64,000 nt of DNA from Mariniblastus sp. Lineage in GTDB: Bacteria; Planctomycetota; Planctomycetia; Pirellulales; Pirellulaceae. The stretch is from assembly GCA_029251085.1 (NCBI GenBank), contig JAQXDZ010000015.1:1-64000 (forward strand), written 5' to 3'. The notes below the pieces were generated by a model. That model did no database searches. It was given only the letters and a program-made list of their open reading frames with translations, and was not told the origin of the DNA. The position numbers and the translations under genes were made by a program. This document shows, in pieces, positions 11,101 to 18,858 of this stretch (positions are counted from its first letter, which is position 1; each line of letters opens with the position of its first letter).

Positions 11101-12131
11101 TTCCCAAGCAGATCAAAACATCCTTGCTGAAACGACTTCTGGGAATTGGATACCAACAGATCACGTTCAAACGTAAATACCTCACCAAGGCCGTCACAAC
11201 TTGGGCACATTCCCTGAGGGCTATTAAAACTAAACATTTGCGGAGTTGGAGGAGCAAAACTAACCCCGCATGCGGCACATGCGTAATCGGCTGAATAGAC
11301 CCGATCTCCCTCCACCAACTGCGTTCGCTTGGCTCGCGACTTTCGTGCGTTCCCACCACCTAATTCCTGACCGTCTGGAATCTCTGGGTTCACTGGAGCC
11401 TCGCCGACCTCCTGTTCCTGAGCAATGATCAGCGTGCCCTTACCAATTTTCAGTGCAGACTCAACCGACTCCGAGAGACGCGATCGAATCCCCGCCTTCG
11501 CGGTTAACCGGTCGATCACAACTTCGATATGGTGTCGCTTTGATCGATCAAGATTAATTTCCGATCCCAAAGATACGATCTCGCCGTCAACGCGAGCGCG
11601 AACAAATCCTTTTTTAATTAGATCAATAAAAAGATCACGGTGCTCACCTTTTTGCCCACGCACCACCGGCGCCAGAACTAAATACTCCGTTCCCGACTTG
11701 AACTGAAGAATACTTCCGATGATTTGATCACGCGTTTGAGCCGAAATTGGCTGGTTGCATTTTGGGCAAAACCCCTCCCCCACCCGCGCATATAAAATTC
11801 TTAGGAAGTCATAAATTTCGGTGATCGTTCCTACCGTACTTCGCGGATTATTCCCAGAAGACTTCTGCGAAATTGAGATCGATGGACTTAAACCGGAAAT
11901 AAGATCGACATCCGGCTTGGGCATTTGCCCCAGGAATTGCCGAGCAAAACTGGAAAGACTTTCGACGTATCTTCGCTGCCCTTCCGCGAACACCGTGTCG
12001 AATGCAAACGAACTTTTTCCGCTTCCACTAACACCGGTTAAGCAAATCAATTGATTGCGAGGAAGAACAAGACTGACGTCGCGAAGATTATGTTCACGAG
12101 CGCCTTTGACAACAATATCCGAAGCGGGCAT
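5106..12131 (-). CDS. uvrA: Tandem-fused UvrA (two UvrA copies plus duplicated C-terminal domain)
   Basis: A 2,341-residue protein, more than twice the normal UvrA length of about 940. Copy 1 spans about residues 1-1000 and copy 2 about 1018-2000, so four ABC ATPase modules are present. Each copy has Walker A motifs (GVSGSGKSS twice; GPSGSGKSS and GPSGCGKSS), signatures (LSGGESQR and LSGGEAQR; LSNGEAQR and LSGGEAQR) and Walker B motifs (LDEPSIGLHPRD, LDEPTTGLHF; LDEPTIGLHPRD, LDEPTTGLHF). Both copies keep the zinc modules (for example CPKCNQP, CEACEGNG, CEECTGNG) and what looks like the UvrB-binding insert. A Lys-rich linker (about 1625-1648) joins the halves of copy 2. After about 2015 comes an unrelated tail with two repeats of one domain. 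The expected role is damage recognition in nucleotide excision repair, with UvrB loading. A single polypeptide may replace the usual UvrA dimer; that is inference. Confidence 0.93.
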   Translation of the reverse strand: MPASDIVVKGAREHNLRDVSLVLPRNQLICLTGVSGSGKSSFAFDTVFAEGQRRYVESLSSFARQFLGQMPKPDVDLISGLSPSISISQKSSGNNPRSTVGTITEIYDFLRILYARVGEGFCPKCNQPISAQTRDQIIGSILQFKSGTEYLVLAPVVRGQKGEHRDLFIDLIKKGFVRARVDGEIVSLGSEINLDRSKRHHIEVVIDRLTAKAGIRSRLSESVESALKIGKGTLIIAQEQEVGEAPVNPEIPDGQELGGGNARKSRAKRTQLVEGDRVYSADYACAACGVSFAPPTPQMFSFNSPQGMCPSCDGLGEVFTFERDLLVSNSQKSFQQGCFDLLGKWKELGRWKCHIYQGVADTVEREQGLETGHLLETAWEDLTEEQQDIWLYGTGELNITYTWRGGSSPMKYGGKFAGIVAELDEKYRNTNGAAKIRKLEEYMAEVHCIECEGDRLNQQARHFRLETQNSQFSEQPSLSLPQVCDLSIADAHDFFSGLVLNGTRQFVATEPLKEIRNRLGFLLNVGLEYLMLNRTAPTLSGGESQRIRLAGQIGAGLVGVLYILDEPSIGLHPRDNDRLVSTLQHLRDLGNTVVVVEHDEDTMRAADYLIDFGPGPGVRGGEVVVEGHPSEIIKNKESLTARYLSGDLEIEIPKARRAFDSERVFRVKGARHNNLKNVDVEIPLGKFVCVTGVSGSGKSSLVNDIVKEELREILNGGISEAGEFDELEGVELMDKMIAIDQSPIGRTPRSNPGTYIKLFDEIRKLYTQLPEAKTRGYAPGRFSFNVKGGRCEACEGNGSNKLEMDFLADVWVTCPVCMGQRFNRETLQVKFREKSIADVLNMDIQEAMGFFKNIPKVLTKLETLHAVGLDYLKIGQPSPTLSGGEAQRIKLARELVKRSTGKTLYLLDEPTTGLHFADISLLLKVLQNFVDAGNTVLVVEHNLDVIKTADWIIDIGPEGGSGGGRVVCAGTPEDVAACPESYTGKALKKALAPRPVIAKPATSKAKTPVQASEIKVRGAQQHSLRTVDVDIARDKMTVFCGPSGSGKSSLAMDTIYAEGQRRYVESLSSYARQFVNQLEKPRVEQIEGLSPAIAIEQKNLGSTPRSTVGTVTEVYDYLRILQARLGTPYCPGCDVPIGTQTSDDIVDKLLQYKEGTRLLLMAPISLDANQTYEQLWEEIRSNGFVRVRIDQVTYGIDEVPLLNRRSRHNVEIVVDRISIKKASRGRIAESVESALAIGKGVLTIAEPVDKVSEQHWTTVKHSQHLSCGCCGRSFDALTPHNFSFNSQLGWCRDCEGIGTQTGADPAAIMNDAELSLRQGAISLWPNINSAVSQKMLESWTTGTGIPIDVPFDQLEARHRRMVFYGTDDRWFEVVNGDDEMLFSFQYKGVYPTMEEASRLSANLRQRMQSLIGEVECGGCGGSRLRDDAAAVRFRDVTIDGICRMPMGLLAKTIKKWKLDPREKKIAGELIREIAARVDFLNDVGLEYLTLNRTAASLSNGEAQRIRLASQLGSGLCGVLYVLDEPTIGLHPRDNKRLLKALHRLRDLGNTMIVVEHDKEVIENSDAICDFGPKAGSGGGQIVASGTPAELAKKRGSVTGPYLSGKKAIPIPSNRRPALSLDLEEQIKAKTVKKKVKKKAVTKKKVAKKTETLARTLDVVGARHNNLKDIEVKFPLETLTVVTGPSGCGKSSLVNDILFKALSRRLHRSTQTPGAHKGIRGIENVNKVIRVDQTPLGNSPSSNPATYTGAFDSIRDLFAHLPDSKIRGYTARRFSFNVPGGRCEECTGNGHICIEMHFLPDVWVPCETCQGRRYNEETLAVKYNGKNIDDVLKMSCAEAAKLFHNIPKIRRILQTLCDVGLDYLTLGQSAPTLSGGEAQRVKLSAELARPDTGRTMYLLDEPTTGLHFEDLQKLLDVVQRLIDIGNTVVLIEHNLDMIKAADWVVDLGPEAGAGGGNIVIQGTPEMIVEYAQRAREKAGKSGKSKASMPRSWTGEALEPVLASDPYKKRKVYDPSTDDRWKKGDMDIEDVGANAQMPWESDGRQWHTKDRVGRAGEPVKWDGEVLARVVDYIQQHEGFGETNWNDRSTVSIQGTKKSQGAFLEASTGDPWFLKMKFRARPKTFRREELVDQIPLLRPNDMEDVPVYGNTPRVKIAAGKASWQEIEIKVHTLTEIDIPGFWSFLDDAIASFRNKAEAKPIDVKAETPWAKLGEKWHFMRKGFASGTEIHWEPEVLETLHQVIQTAVPDGKFVWGDEQVVEIFLPSQERPWASIETKKNDAVKLQLSRPVDAGGIDSITVFEEEPVVRTEDGFDFVEMSFSQIEQVSSEELKSYLVEHAGSIPH

Positions 12132-12616
12132 ATGAGGACGATCTGAATCCGAGGAGCATTAATTTTGAGCAGCCAATTCTATCTTCTTCTCACTAAATCC
12201 CCAACCGTCAACTGGAGGATTCAGCCACTAAGATTTGAGTACTTTGACGTTGACAAATGCTTACCGATATGCTTTCAAAACCTTAAATCCAGCCTCTCCC
12301 GAAGCACCGCTGAACCGCGTTCCTGTCCACGCCGCGACTCGCTCCAACCGAACAAAACTGGTAGCCCGCTTGCACGCAAGCATCCTCTACCCCCGCCCCT
12401 CCCAATCCCTGTAACCGCAATGATCGCTACAACAATCGCAATACAACTCAGGGGTTAGCACAATAATTCAGATACAGGGGAATAATCCAGCAATCGCTTC
12501 CATGCGAACACTTGAAAACTTCAATAATTAAGTTTTCAACACAACCCGCGGCAATGCTGACGTAATCTGCCAATACCATTCCCCACCTCCCACACTTACC
12601 CATTCCACAGAATCCA
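12132..12616. other. Intergenic region, no gene seen
   Basis: This 485-bp stretch lies between the divergent uvrA and HD-GYP genes. A 97-codon plus-strand frame at 12165-12458 has no recognisable protein features or ribosome binding site and is rejected as chance. No hairpin, tRNA or repeat stood out. It presumably holds both promoters. Confidence 0.5.
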
Positions 12617-14056
12617 ATGAAAAACAAGCCCGGATGGTTGATTGTCATCCTCATTTCATCGGTACAACTCGCCCTACTGCTGTTTGCAGTAATGATGCTC
12701 TCCTCTTGGTTCCATACACAAACAGAAGAGACGATTGGTAAAAGAACCTGCAACGACAACCGCACCCTCGCACAGCAAGTCACCCGATCCCTCAACCTCC
12801 CTGGCCCCCCAAAAAAGTTTGACCCTGACTCCGAGCTTGAAAGACTGAGTAAAAAGATAGAGACCATTACTGTTCCCAACGGTGGCTTTATTGTCGTGAT
12901 TAATCCACAATCCGCACAAATTTTGTGCAGTGCCCCAGAATCTGCGATCCCTGCCGACTTCGACCCTGCGAACATAAAACTAAAAATGCTCTCCAAGTCT
13001 CTGGAGGCGAAAGTCGATCTCCTCCGCTCTGTTGCGCCCAACAATCGTCACCGACATTTTGATGGTCGAGCCGAAATAGCTGGACGCGAGCATTTTGTGA
13101 GTGTCGAATTCCTACCTAAGCTCCACGCCATCCTGATGCTCGGCCAACCCGCCAAGCATTCAATGACCGGCCTGACCGACTTAATTGCAAACACACAACA
13201 ACTCGTCTTCACCGCAATTCTACTGCTGGGTCTGGTCTCAATCAGCTTAATCATGTCCATCCTAAATCGTTCCTACCAGAAAAGCGAAACGATCACCGAG
13301 GGCCTTGAAAGCAAAGTGACTCAACGTGAATCAGAATTACTCCGAACAAAAAATGCAGTCATTTTCGGTTTAGCAAAATTAGCGGAGTCACGAGACAACG
13401 ACACAGGTGAACACCTCGAACGAATCCGATCCTACGTCACGATCATCGCAAAAGATGTAGCTTCAAAACGAGAAGGACTCGATGACGAATGGGTTCGCAA
13501 TCTTGGACTCGCGTCGTCTCTCCACGACATCGGAAAAGTCGGTGTCCCAGATTCCATCCTGCTCAAACCGGGTCCACTTAGCATGGAAGAGCGAGCAGTC
13601 ATCGAATTGCATACGGTTATTGGCGGAGAGTGCCTCGAAGCCATTCAAATGCGGCTTGGAAACAACTCGTTCATGCACACGGCTAAACAGGTCGCCTTTT
13701 TCCACCACGAACGCTGGGACGGCAGCGGCTATCCTCACGGCCTCAAAGAAGAAGAAACACCCCTCACCGCTCGCATCGTCGCCGTCGCCGATGTCTACGA
13801 CGCACTCACTTCAAAACGCCCTTACAAGACCTCGTTTGGCCACCTTGAAAGCCGAGCGATCATCATCTCCGGTTCAGGCTCTCAATTCGATCCTGAAATC
13901 GTCGACGCATTCCTGCGTCACGAGGATGAATTTAAGAAAATTTCTCAATGCGAGTCCGAAGCCGGAACCCGAATCAATCGGAAGCAATTTGCCAATCCGG
14001 AAGAGCTAATGAAAACACTCACGGAACGAAACACGGAAAGCCCTACGAGCGTTTAG
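12617..14056 (+). CDS. Membrane-anchored HD-GYP domain protein (probable c-di-GMP phosphodiesterase)
   Basis: A 479-residue signalling protein. A first membrane segment (about residues 7-28) and a second (about 193-215) flank a periplasmic region of about 165 residues that resembles no domain I can name. A short coiled coil (about 216-245) leads into the HD-GYP domain. The catalytic signatures are intact: HLERIRSYV, the HD pair in SLHDIGKVGVPD (about residue 303), HTVIGGECL, FHHERWDGSGYP (GYP near 370) and VADVYDALTSKRPY. The family hydrolyses cyclic di-GMP, and the conserved residues suggest activity. It is transcribed alone, divergent from uvrA, and is probably a periplasmic-input sensor. 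Confidence 0.92.
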   Translation: MKNKPGWLIVILISSVQLALLLFAVMMLSSWFHTQTEETIGKRTCNDNRTLAQQVTRSLNLPGPPKKFDPDSELERLSKKIETITVPNGGFIVVINPQSAQILCSAPESAIPADFDPANIKLKMLSKSLEAKVDLLRSVAPNNRHRHFDGRAEIAGREHFVSVEFLPKLHAILMLGQPAKHSMTGLTDLIANTQQLVFTAILLLGLVSISLIMSILNRSYQKSETITEGLESKVTQRESELLRTKNAVIFGLAKLAESRDNDTGEHLERIRSYVTIIAKDVASKREGLDDEWVRNLGLASSLHDIGKVGVPDSILLKPGPLSMEERAVIELHTVIGGECLEAIQMRLGNNSFMHTAKQVAFFHHERWDGSGYPHGLKEEETPLTARIVAVADVYDALTSKRPYKTSFGHLESRAIIISGSGSQFDPEIVDAFLRHEDEFKKISQCESEAGTRINRKQFANPEELMKTLTERNTESPTSV

Positions 14057-14249
14057 CGGACTTCCCGACTCTGACTGAATTGCAATGGCGATGCCTGCTG
14101 TGCAACCCAACGTCGCCTTGAAAGCTGGGGCCAACCTGAACTGCCTCAGTTAAAATGAGCCTGTTCCCCACTACTTGCTTTCCCATCTAAGTCAGCGAAA
14201 ATTACTGGCGACGAGCCCCATCCTCCAAGTTCCAGCGAATGCTCAGCTC

Positions 14250-15488
14250 ATGCATGAAATACTGGTAGAAAAGCCATATCGATTTACCCCGCCTATTACC
14301 TGGCACTGGCCTCAACGACTGTTAACTCGGCTTGGTCAGTTTCAACAATTAATCCGCAAAGAACACGGCATTATCGATCACGAATGCCGCCACGTCGACC
14401 GACTTCGCGCCTCCGTGGATGCCGGGCATGGGATCATGCTAACCCCCAATCACCCGCGCACGACCGATCCAATTGCGATGTACTTCCTCTGCCGTGAAGC
14501 CCCCATTTCAATGTACACGATGGCGAGCTGGCACCTGTTCAACCAGTCGGCTTTTAAGACATTCATGGTCCGGCTAATGGGAGCCTTTAGTGTCAATCGC
14601 GAAGGCCTCGACCGTGCTGCAGTAGACTACGCGGTCAAAGTTTTAGTGGAAGCCGAAAGACCACTGCTGATATTCCCTGCCGGAGCTACCAGCCGGACAA
14701 ACGACCGGCTGATGGCTTTGATGGAAGGACCGGGCTTCATCGCCAGAACTGCGGCGAAGAAAAGAGCTAAAAATGGTCAAAAAGTTGTTGTACATCCCAT
14801 CGCCATCAAATACCTCTACCAAGGAGATATCGAGAAAACTGGCAATGAGGTTCTTACTGATTTAGAACGCAAGCTCACATGGACTCCCGATCCGACCGTC
14901 CCCTTAATGGAACGAATTATAAAACTCGGCAATGCAGTGCTAACGCTTAAGGAACTTGAATTTAACGTTCAATCCATGCCGGGAAAAACGCTCAGAGAAC
15001 GACAAAACAACATGGTCGATCACTTGATGTTTCCGCTGGAAAAAGAATGGCTTGGAGCAACCGAGCCAATCAGTGGCGGCATTCAATCGAGGGTCAAGAA
15101 CTTAAGAATGAAAATATTCCCCGAGATGAGTCGGGATGAAATAGACCAAACAGAAAAAGACCGGCGCTGGCAGCAGCTAAGCCAAACTTATCTTGCCCAG
15201 CAAATTGACTGCTACCCCGAGAACTATATTGTTGACCTGCCATCGATCGATCGACTCATCGATACTCTTGAAAAATTCGAAGAAGACCTCATTGGCCAAT
15301 GCCGAATTCATGGCAAAACAAAAGTCATCCTGGACGTCGGAGAAGCAATTGAAGTTTCTCCCAAACGTGACCGCGGTGCGAAATCTGACCCGCTGATGGC
15401 AGCGATCCGCGAACAACTCAATGGCAGCCTAGCGGAACTGCAACATGAGTCGCGGATGTACGAAGGAAAGATTTACGGCCAAGATTGA
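14250..15488 (+). CDS. PlsC-like 1-acyl-glycerol-3-phosphate acyltransferase family protein
   Basis: The protein has about 412 residues from the ATG at 14250; an in-frame TTG at 14175 would add 25 residues, and neither start has a clear ribosome binding site. The acyltransferase HX4D motif is present as TPNHPRTTDP (about residues 69-78). The second block reads LIFPAGATSRTN, where the usual FPEG glutamate is replaced by alanine. MGAFSVNREG sits between them, as in glycerolipid acyltransferases. The C-terminal third has no motif I recognise. No membrane segment is obvious, so peripheral membrane association is likely. The acyl acceptor cannot be inferred. The gene is convergent with the sulfatase at 15.5-17.1 kb. 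Confidence 0.8.
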   Translation: MHEILVEKPYRFTPPITWHWPQRLLTRLGQFQQLIRKEHGIIDHECRHVDRLRASVDAGHGIMLTPNHPRTTDPIAMYFLCREAPISMYTMASWHLFNQSAFKTFMVRLMGAFSVNREGLDRAAVDYAVKVLVEAERPLLIFPAGATSRTNDRLMALMEGPGFIARTAAKKRAKNGQKVVVHPIAIKYLYQGDIEKTGNEVLTDLERKLTWTPDPTVPLMERIIKLGNAVLTLKELEFNVQSMPGKTLRERQNNMVDHLMFPLEKEWLGATEPISGGIQSRVKNLRMKIFPEMSRDEIDQTEKDRRWQQLSQTYLAQQIDCYPENYIVDLPSIDRLIDTLEKFEEDLIGQCRIHGKTKVILDVGEAIEVSPKRDRGAKSDPLMAAIREQLNGSLAELQHESRMYEGKIYGQD

Positions 15489-15517
15489 CAGAGCCAATTC
15501 AAAAATATCAAACCTTG

Positions 15518-17071
15518 TTATTCATACTTCCATTTGAGTATCCAAGGATCCTCCAACTGACGCTGCTTCGCTTTCAGCTTTCCCTGATAGGTCTTTAGCA
15601 ACTCAGCAAACTCCGGTTTTCCAGCAAGATTATAAGCCTCATCTGGATCGTTTTTCATATCAAACAATTCAAATTCTGACCGGTGAATATATTGCCCAAC
15701 GGTCTTCAATCCGTACGGCGACTCCTCTCCTTTAAGAAACTGCGCCTGCCAACTTGAGGCCGCCCAAAGATCTGAAGCAAACGGGTAGTCGAGCTTATAA
15801 GCAATATTCCAGATTAACTTGTAACGATCGTCTTGGATGACTCGCATCGGATAGTACATCTGAATCTCATGAAAAGTATGCGATGCAAAAATTGAATCCC
15901 AATGCTCAACTTCGGGACCGGCAAGACAATTCAGCCACGACTTTCCTTGATAGCTTCGGAATTTATTGCCGCCGCTCCGATTGTCCTTGGCAAACAGATC
16001 TTTTTCCTTCCAGTATTTATCCGGATCTACCCAATCTTTAGGTCCGTTCAAATCAGGATCGAGACCTCCGGCAAAATCAAGCAGTGTGGGCGCAATGTCG
16101 ATGTGACTGATCATCGCTTCGGATACAAATCCGCGTTGCTTTTCATACGGGTTTCGGACCACAAACGGAACTCGCAAACCTGGCTGGTAGACGGTTGTTT
16201 TAGCACCGGCGAACGCCATGCCGTGATCAGCGGTAAACACAATCAGCGTCTTATCATAAACTCCGGCCTCTTTTAATATTTCAACGAGCTTCCCTAAGCC
16301 TTGATCAATTCGAGCACAGGATTGGTAGTACTGAGCAATTTCAGAACGCGTTTCGGCCGTATCACTCAGGAACGGCGGTACCGTGACCTTGGCAGGATCG
16401 TAAAAAACTTCCTCCACACCGGGATAAGACCCTCGTTCTGGTTTATTCCCAAACAGATCAGGCTTGAGCTTTAACTTAGACGTCTTATCGATCCCACCAC
16501 CGCGGTGTGGATCCGAGGTTCCGAAATACAAGAAAAATGGCCGATCATCAGAGCGATCTGAAATAAAGTCTCGACACTTTTCTGCCATCTCAACGGCACT
16601 TCTCGGGTTGCCACGCAAATAGGTTTCGAATCGATAAACAGCTTCGGGGCCGACATGATATTTCCCAATGTGGCCCGTTCGATAACCCGCATTAGCCAAC
16701 ACTCGTGGCAGGGCAAGCGACACAACGTTGTGGTAAGAATCAAACTTATGAAAATGATGCTGGTGACCGTACTGCCCATTTTTGTGATTATGCAAACCCG
16801 ACATCACGACCGATCGACTTGCACTGCAACTTGCGGTCGTCGCAAAGGCGCGATTGAACACAACACCGTCCTTGGCCAGTTGATCAATGCAAGGGGTTGC
16901 CGCCAAAGAATCACCGTAACAACCAAGCGTCGGCCCCTCATCGTCAGTAATGAAAAATACAATATTTCGTTCGGCCGGATCGGAAGCAACCGCTGGCGAA
17001 CAAACTAAACCAAGGAACAGAAACGCAATTCCCCAACCGAGACAACTCACAAGACAATTATTTAAATTCAT
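15518..17071 (-). CDS. Exported sulfatase (formylglycine-dependent, CSASR type)
   Basis: The frame extends upstream to 17236, but the ATG at 17071 is chosen. It follows a GGGA-rich ribosome binding site and gives a normal signal peptide (MNLNNCLVSCLGWGIAFLFL, cleavage near VAS-DPA). The 517-residue protein starts its catalytic domain with NIVFFITDDEGPTLGCYGDS, holding the first metal ligands (DD). The modification motif is SCSASRS with Cys at residue 82: CxAxR rather than the commonest CxPxR. The later VFTADHGMAFAG carries the other Asp/His metal ligands. The overall resemblance is to N-sulfoglucosamine sulfohydrolase-type sulfatases. The likely role is periplasmic desulfation of sulfated polysaccharides. 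Activity needs a formylglycine-generating enzyme, which is not in this window. Confidence 0.9.
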   Translation of the reverse strand: MNLNNCLVSCLGWGIAFLFLGLVCSPAVASDPAERNIVFFITDDEGPTLGCYGDSLAATPCIDQLAKDGVVFNRAFATTASCSASRSVVMSGLHNHKNGQYGHQHHFHKFDSYHNVVSLALPRVLANAGYRTGHIGKYHVGPEAVYRFETYLRGNPRSAVEMAEKCRDFISDRSDDRPFFLYFGTSDPHRGGGIDKTSKLKLKPDLFGNKPERGSYPGVEEVFYDPAKVTVPPFLSDTAETRSEIAQYYQSCARIDQGLGKLVEILKEAGVYDKTLIVFTADHGMAFAGAKTTVYQPGLRVPFVVRNPYEKQRGFVSEAMISHIDIAPTLLDFAGGLDPDLNGPKDWVDPDKYWKEKDLFAKDNRSGGNKFRSYQGKSWLNCLAGPEVEHWDSIFASHTFHEIQMYYPMRVIQDDRYKLIWNIAYKLDYPFASDLWAASSWQAQFLKGEESPYGLKTVGQYIHRSEFELFDMKNDPDEAYNLAGKPEFAELLKTYQGKLKAKQRQLEDPWILKWKYE

Positions 17072-17258
17072 TCCCGATCCCAAAACAAAAATAGCAGGCG
17101 CTGCAACGCTAGAAACTTTTTCAAAACGAAGTATAAACGAGTTAACAAACAGATCCAACTTAATTAATTTTGAGAGACTTTCCTTCAAACCGTTGTGAAG
17201 GAGTCTGGAACGCCGCGGTCTAACCATGGCAAACATTTATTTCGAGGAGTACTTTTAG

Positions 17259-17606
17259 ATGACGAATGTAGACTGGAGTTACCATCGCCGCGGCTGAAAG
17301 ACCTGTGTAAAAACGCAAGAGTTTCTTGCGAATGCTGGCATTACCCCCAAGACCGAAATCAATGCCAAGAAAGAAACCTATCAAAAACAACAGGCACTCG
17401 AGTTAGTCGAGGCAGCAAACCATCTGTTTGTTGCACGGGGAAAAAAGGTGGTTGAGCTCAATCTCAAAAAAGATGCGCCCACAGAGGCGGAAGTCTTAAA
17501 GTTGATTCTTGGACCAACTGGAAATCTTCGCGCGCCAACATTGAGATGCGGTAAGAAACTAATTGTTGGATTTAACGAAGAGATGTACACCGATATATTT
17601 TCATAG
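17259..17606 (+). CDS. ArsC/Spx-family thioredoxin-like protein with in-frame UGA (candidate selenoprotein)
   Basis: A 115-codon gene whose 13th codon is TGA (17295-17297). Read through, the start is MTNVDWSYHRRG-U-KTC, and the frame then stays open to TAG at 17604. The rest matches small planctomycete ArsC-family proteins: QEFLANAGI, then GKKVVELNLKKD, then GPTGNLRAPTL and VGFNEEMY. In that family the position of the UGA is normally the first cysteine of the CxxC motif, so this is U13-x-x-C16. A GGAG ribosome binding site stands 9 nt before the ATG. A perfect 7-bp hairpin with a G-first loop lies 16 nt after the UGA (separate entry). No other stop or frameshift disturbs the gene, which argues against decay. 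A TGC-to-TGA mutation in a pseudogene is the alternative. The likely role is a cytoplasmic thiol/selenol oxidoreductase; arsenate as substrate is not implied. Confidence 0.82.
17314..17330 (+). promoter_or_regulatory. Candidate bacterial SECIS hairpin for the ArsC-like gene
   Basis: A perfect inverted repeat cgcaaga-gtt-tcttgcg forms a 7-bp stem with a GUU loop. The loop's first base is G, and 23 nt separate it from the UGA at 17295-17297. As I recall the bSECIS rules (apical loop with G in its first two positions, about 16-37 nt after UGA), it fits. The stem lies inside coding sequence (codons for T-Q-E-F-L-A), as bacterial SECIS elements do. Confidence 0.65.
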
Positions 17607-17664
17607 GCTCGGCACCGACGACTGCAACCATGCAAAAAACCGGCTTTTCATTGGCCAGCGCAAC

Positions 17665-18858
17665 TCACACAACTTCCATGTGCTTGAGTGAAGTGGACCC
17701 CATCTTGATCAGAGATCCAAGTAAAATAAGAACTAAGACCACAGTGATGCTGCCCCCCACCAAAGCTATGTAAAAAAGCCCCCAAATTGTGTCGAAGAAA
17801 ATGCCAACAGCAAGCAAGAAGGTAAATATCGAAAACGTATTTGCAAACGTCAGGATCCAACACACCATCGCAAACTTTGTTGAATTGACCACTGCCTTCG
17901 ATTTGATATTTTTTCCCATGCGTCTAAAAAACATTAACTGGAAGATGGGATAACCTAATCCCACCAACACAGGTAGAGAAGAGATGGCAAAAGACATGGC
18001 TCCTCCAATCGCGTTGTCAGCAACATCCACTTCTCCCGGCGACGGTGCGCCATTCATCAATTCAGCTGTTGACGATAGTATGAACGCAGCAAAATACGCC
18101 CCAATGGACAATCCTGCGTATAATCTTTCGTCTTTGCTGGGCGTGAAAATGAGTAAGAACGAGCCAATAAGCCCTGCAATGAAACACAAACTAATGGGGA
18201 TTGAAAGCAATCCGAGTACAACCGTCGCAACCGAAACCAATCCCTCAAAACCCGACGACATCGCGAACATGATACCGAGAGTGCCTAAAAGAGCAATCGG
18301 GATCCCGATCAACTGTGCAATCCAACCAATTAACAATAATTTAATGGCGGTCCGCACAGTACTGTAAGGACGAAGGTCGACAGCTGGAGCCTGACTTTTC
18401 CTCTTGAAGCCTCCCTTTAATTTCTTTTCGGTACCGGAGGCGTAAGGATTACCCAAAATCGACTCCATCCCATCCGACTTCACCTCTTCTTCAACTTCCT
18501 GTTTAGCAACTTCTAAATCTGCAAACCCTGGATCCTCAATCGAGAAATTTCCAAGCGGATTGCTTCTCGTGGGTGGGGGGGGAGCCGAAAAAATATCGGC
18601 CTGCTTTTTGATGGCCCCCTGAATCCCCATCTTTGAAATATCTTGCTGGCTTGGCTGCAAAACCTTGCTGACAGCCGTTTGAGGTTGCGATTTCTTGGTC
18701 GACAATTGCTGCGAAGGAGCAGGATTCCCAGCGGTCTGTGGCGGTGCCGCAGTGCGAAAACTGGCACCACACTTTTGGCATTTCACGGGCTTTCCCAAAG
18801 CACTGTCGGGGAGACGATACTTCGTTTTACATTTTGGGCAAGCGATGGAGACTGGCAT
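17665..18858 (-). CDS. MJ0042-type zinc-finger multi-pass membrane protein
   Basis: A 397-residue protein opening with a zinc-ribbon of the MJ0042 type, ACPKCKTKYRLPDSALGKPV followed by KCQKCGASF (two CxxC pairs, residues about 7-33). Then comes a Gln/Pro/Ser-rich low-complexity linker to about residue 160. The second half has about six hydrophobic segments, for example LLLIGWIAQLIGIPIALL, VLGLLSIPISLCFIAGLIG and ILTFANTFSIFTFLLAVGIF. This finger-plus-membrane architecture is common in planctomycetes; the function is not established. The gene stands alone, downstream of nothing on its strand and convergent with the ArsC-like gene. Confidence 0.85.
   Translation of the reverse strand: MPVSIACPKCKTKYRLPDSALGKPVKCQKCGASFRTAAPPQTAGNPAPSQQLSTKKSQPQTAVSKVLQPSQQDISKMGIQGAIKKQADIFSAPPPPTRSNPLGNFSIEDPGFADLEVAKQEVEEEVKSDGMESILGNPYASGTEKKLKGGFKRKSQAPAVDLRPYSTVRTAIKLLLIGWIAQLIGIPIALLGTLGIMFAMSSGFEGLVSVATVVLGLLSIPISLCFIAGLIGSFLLIFTPSKDERLYAGLSIGAYFAAFILSSTAELMNGAPSPGEVDVADNAIGGAMSFAISSLPVLVGLGYPIFQLMFFRRMGKNIKSKAVVNSTKFAMVCWILTFANTFSIFTFLLAVGIFFDTIWGLFYIALVGGSITVVLVLILLGSLIKMGSTSLKHMEVV

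Noticed and set aside
12165..12458. A 97-codon plus-strand frame between uvrA and the HD-GYP gene
   Set aside because: No ribosome binding site, no recognisable motif, and composition unlike the neighbouring genes.
12448..13044. A 198-codon minus-strand frame over the start of the HD-GYP gene
   Set aside because: It is antisense to a well-supported protein with a normal N-terminal membrane helix.
17381..17635. An 84-codon minus-strand frame over the ArsC-like gene
   Set aside because: It is a shadow; the plus-strand protein matches a known family over its full length.
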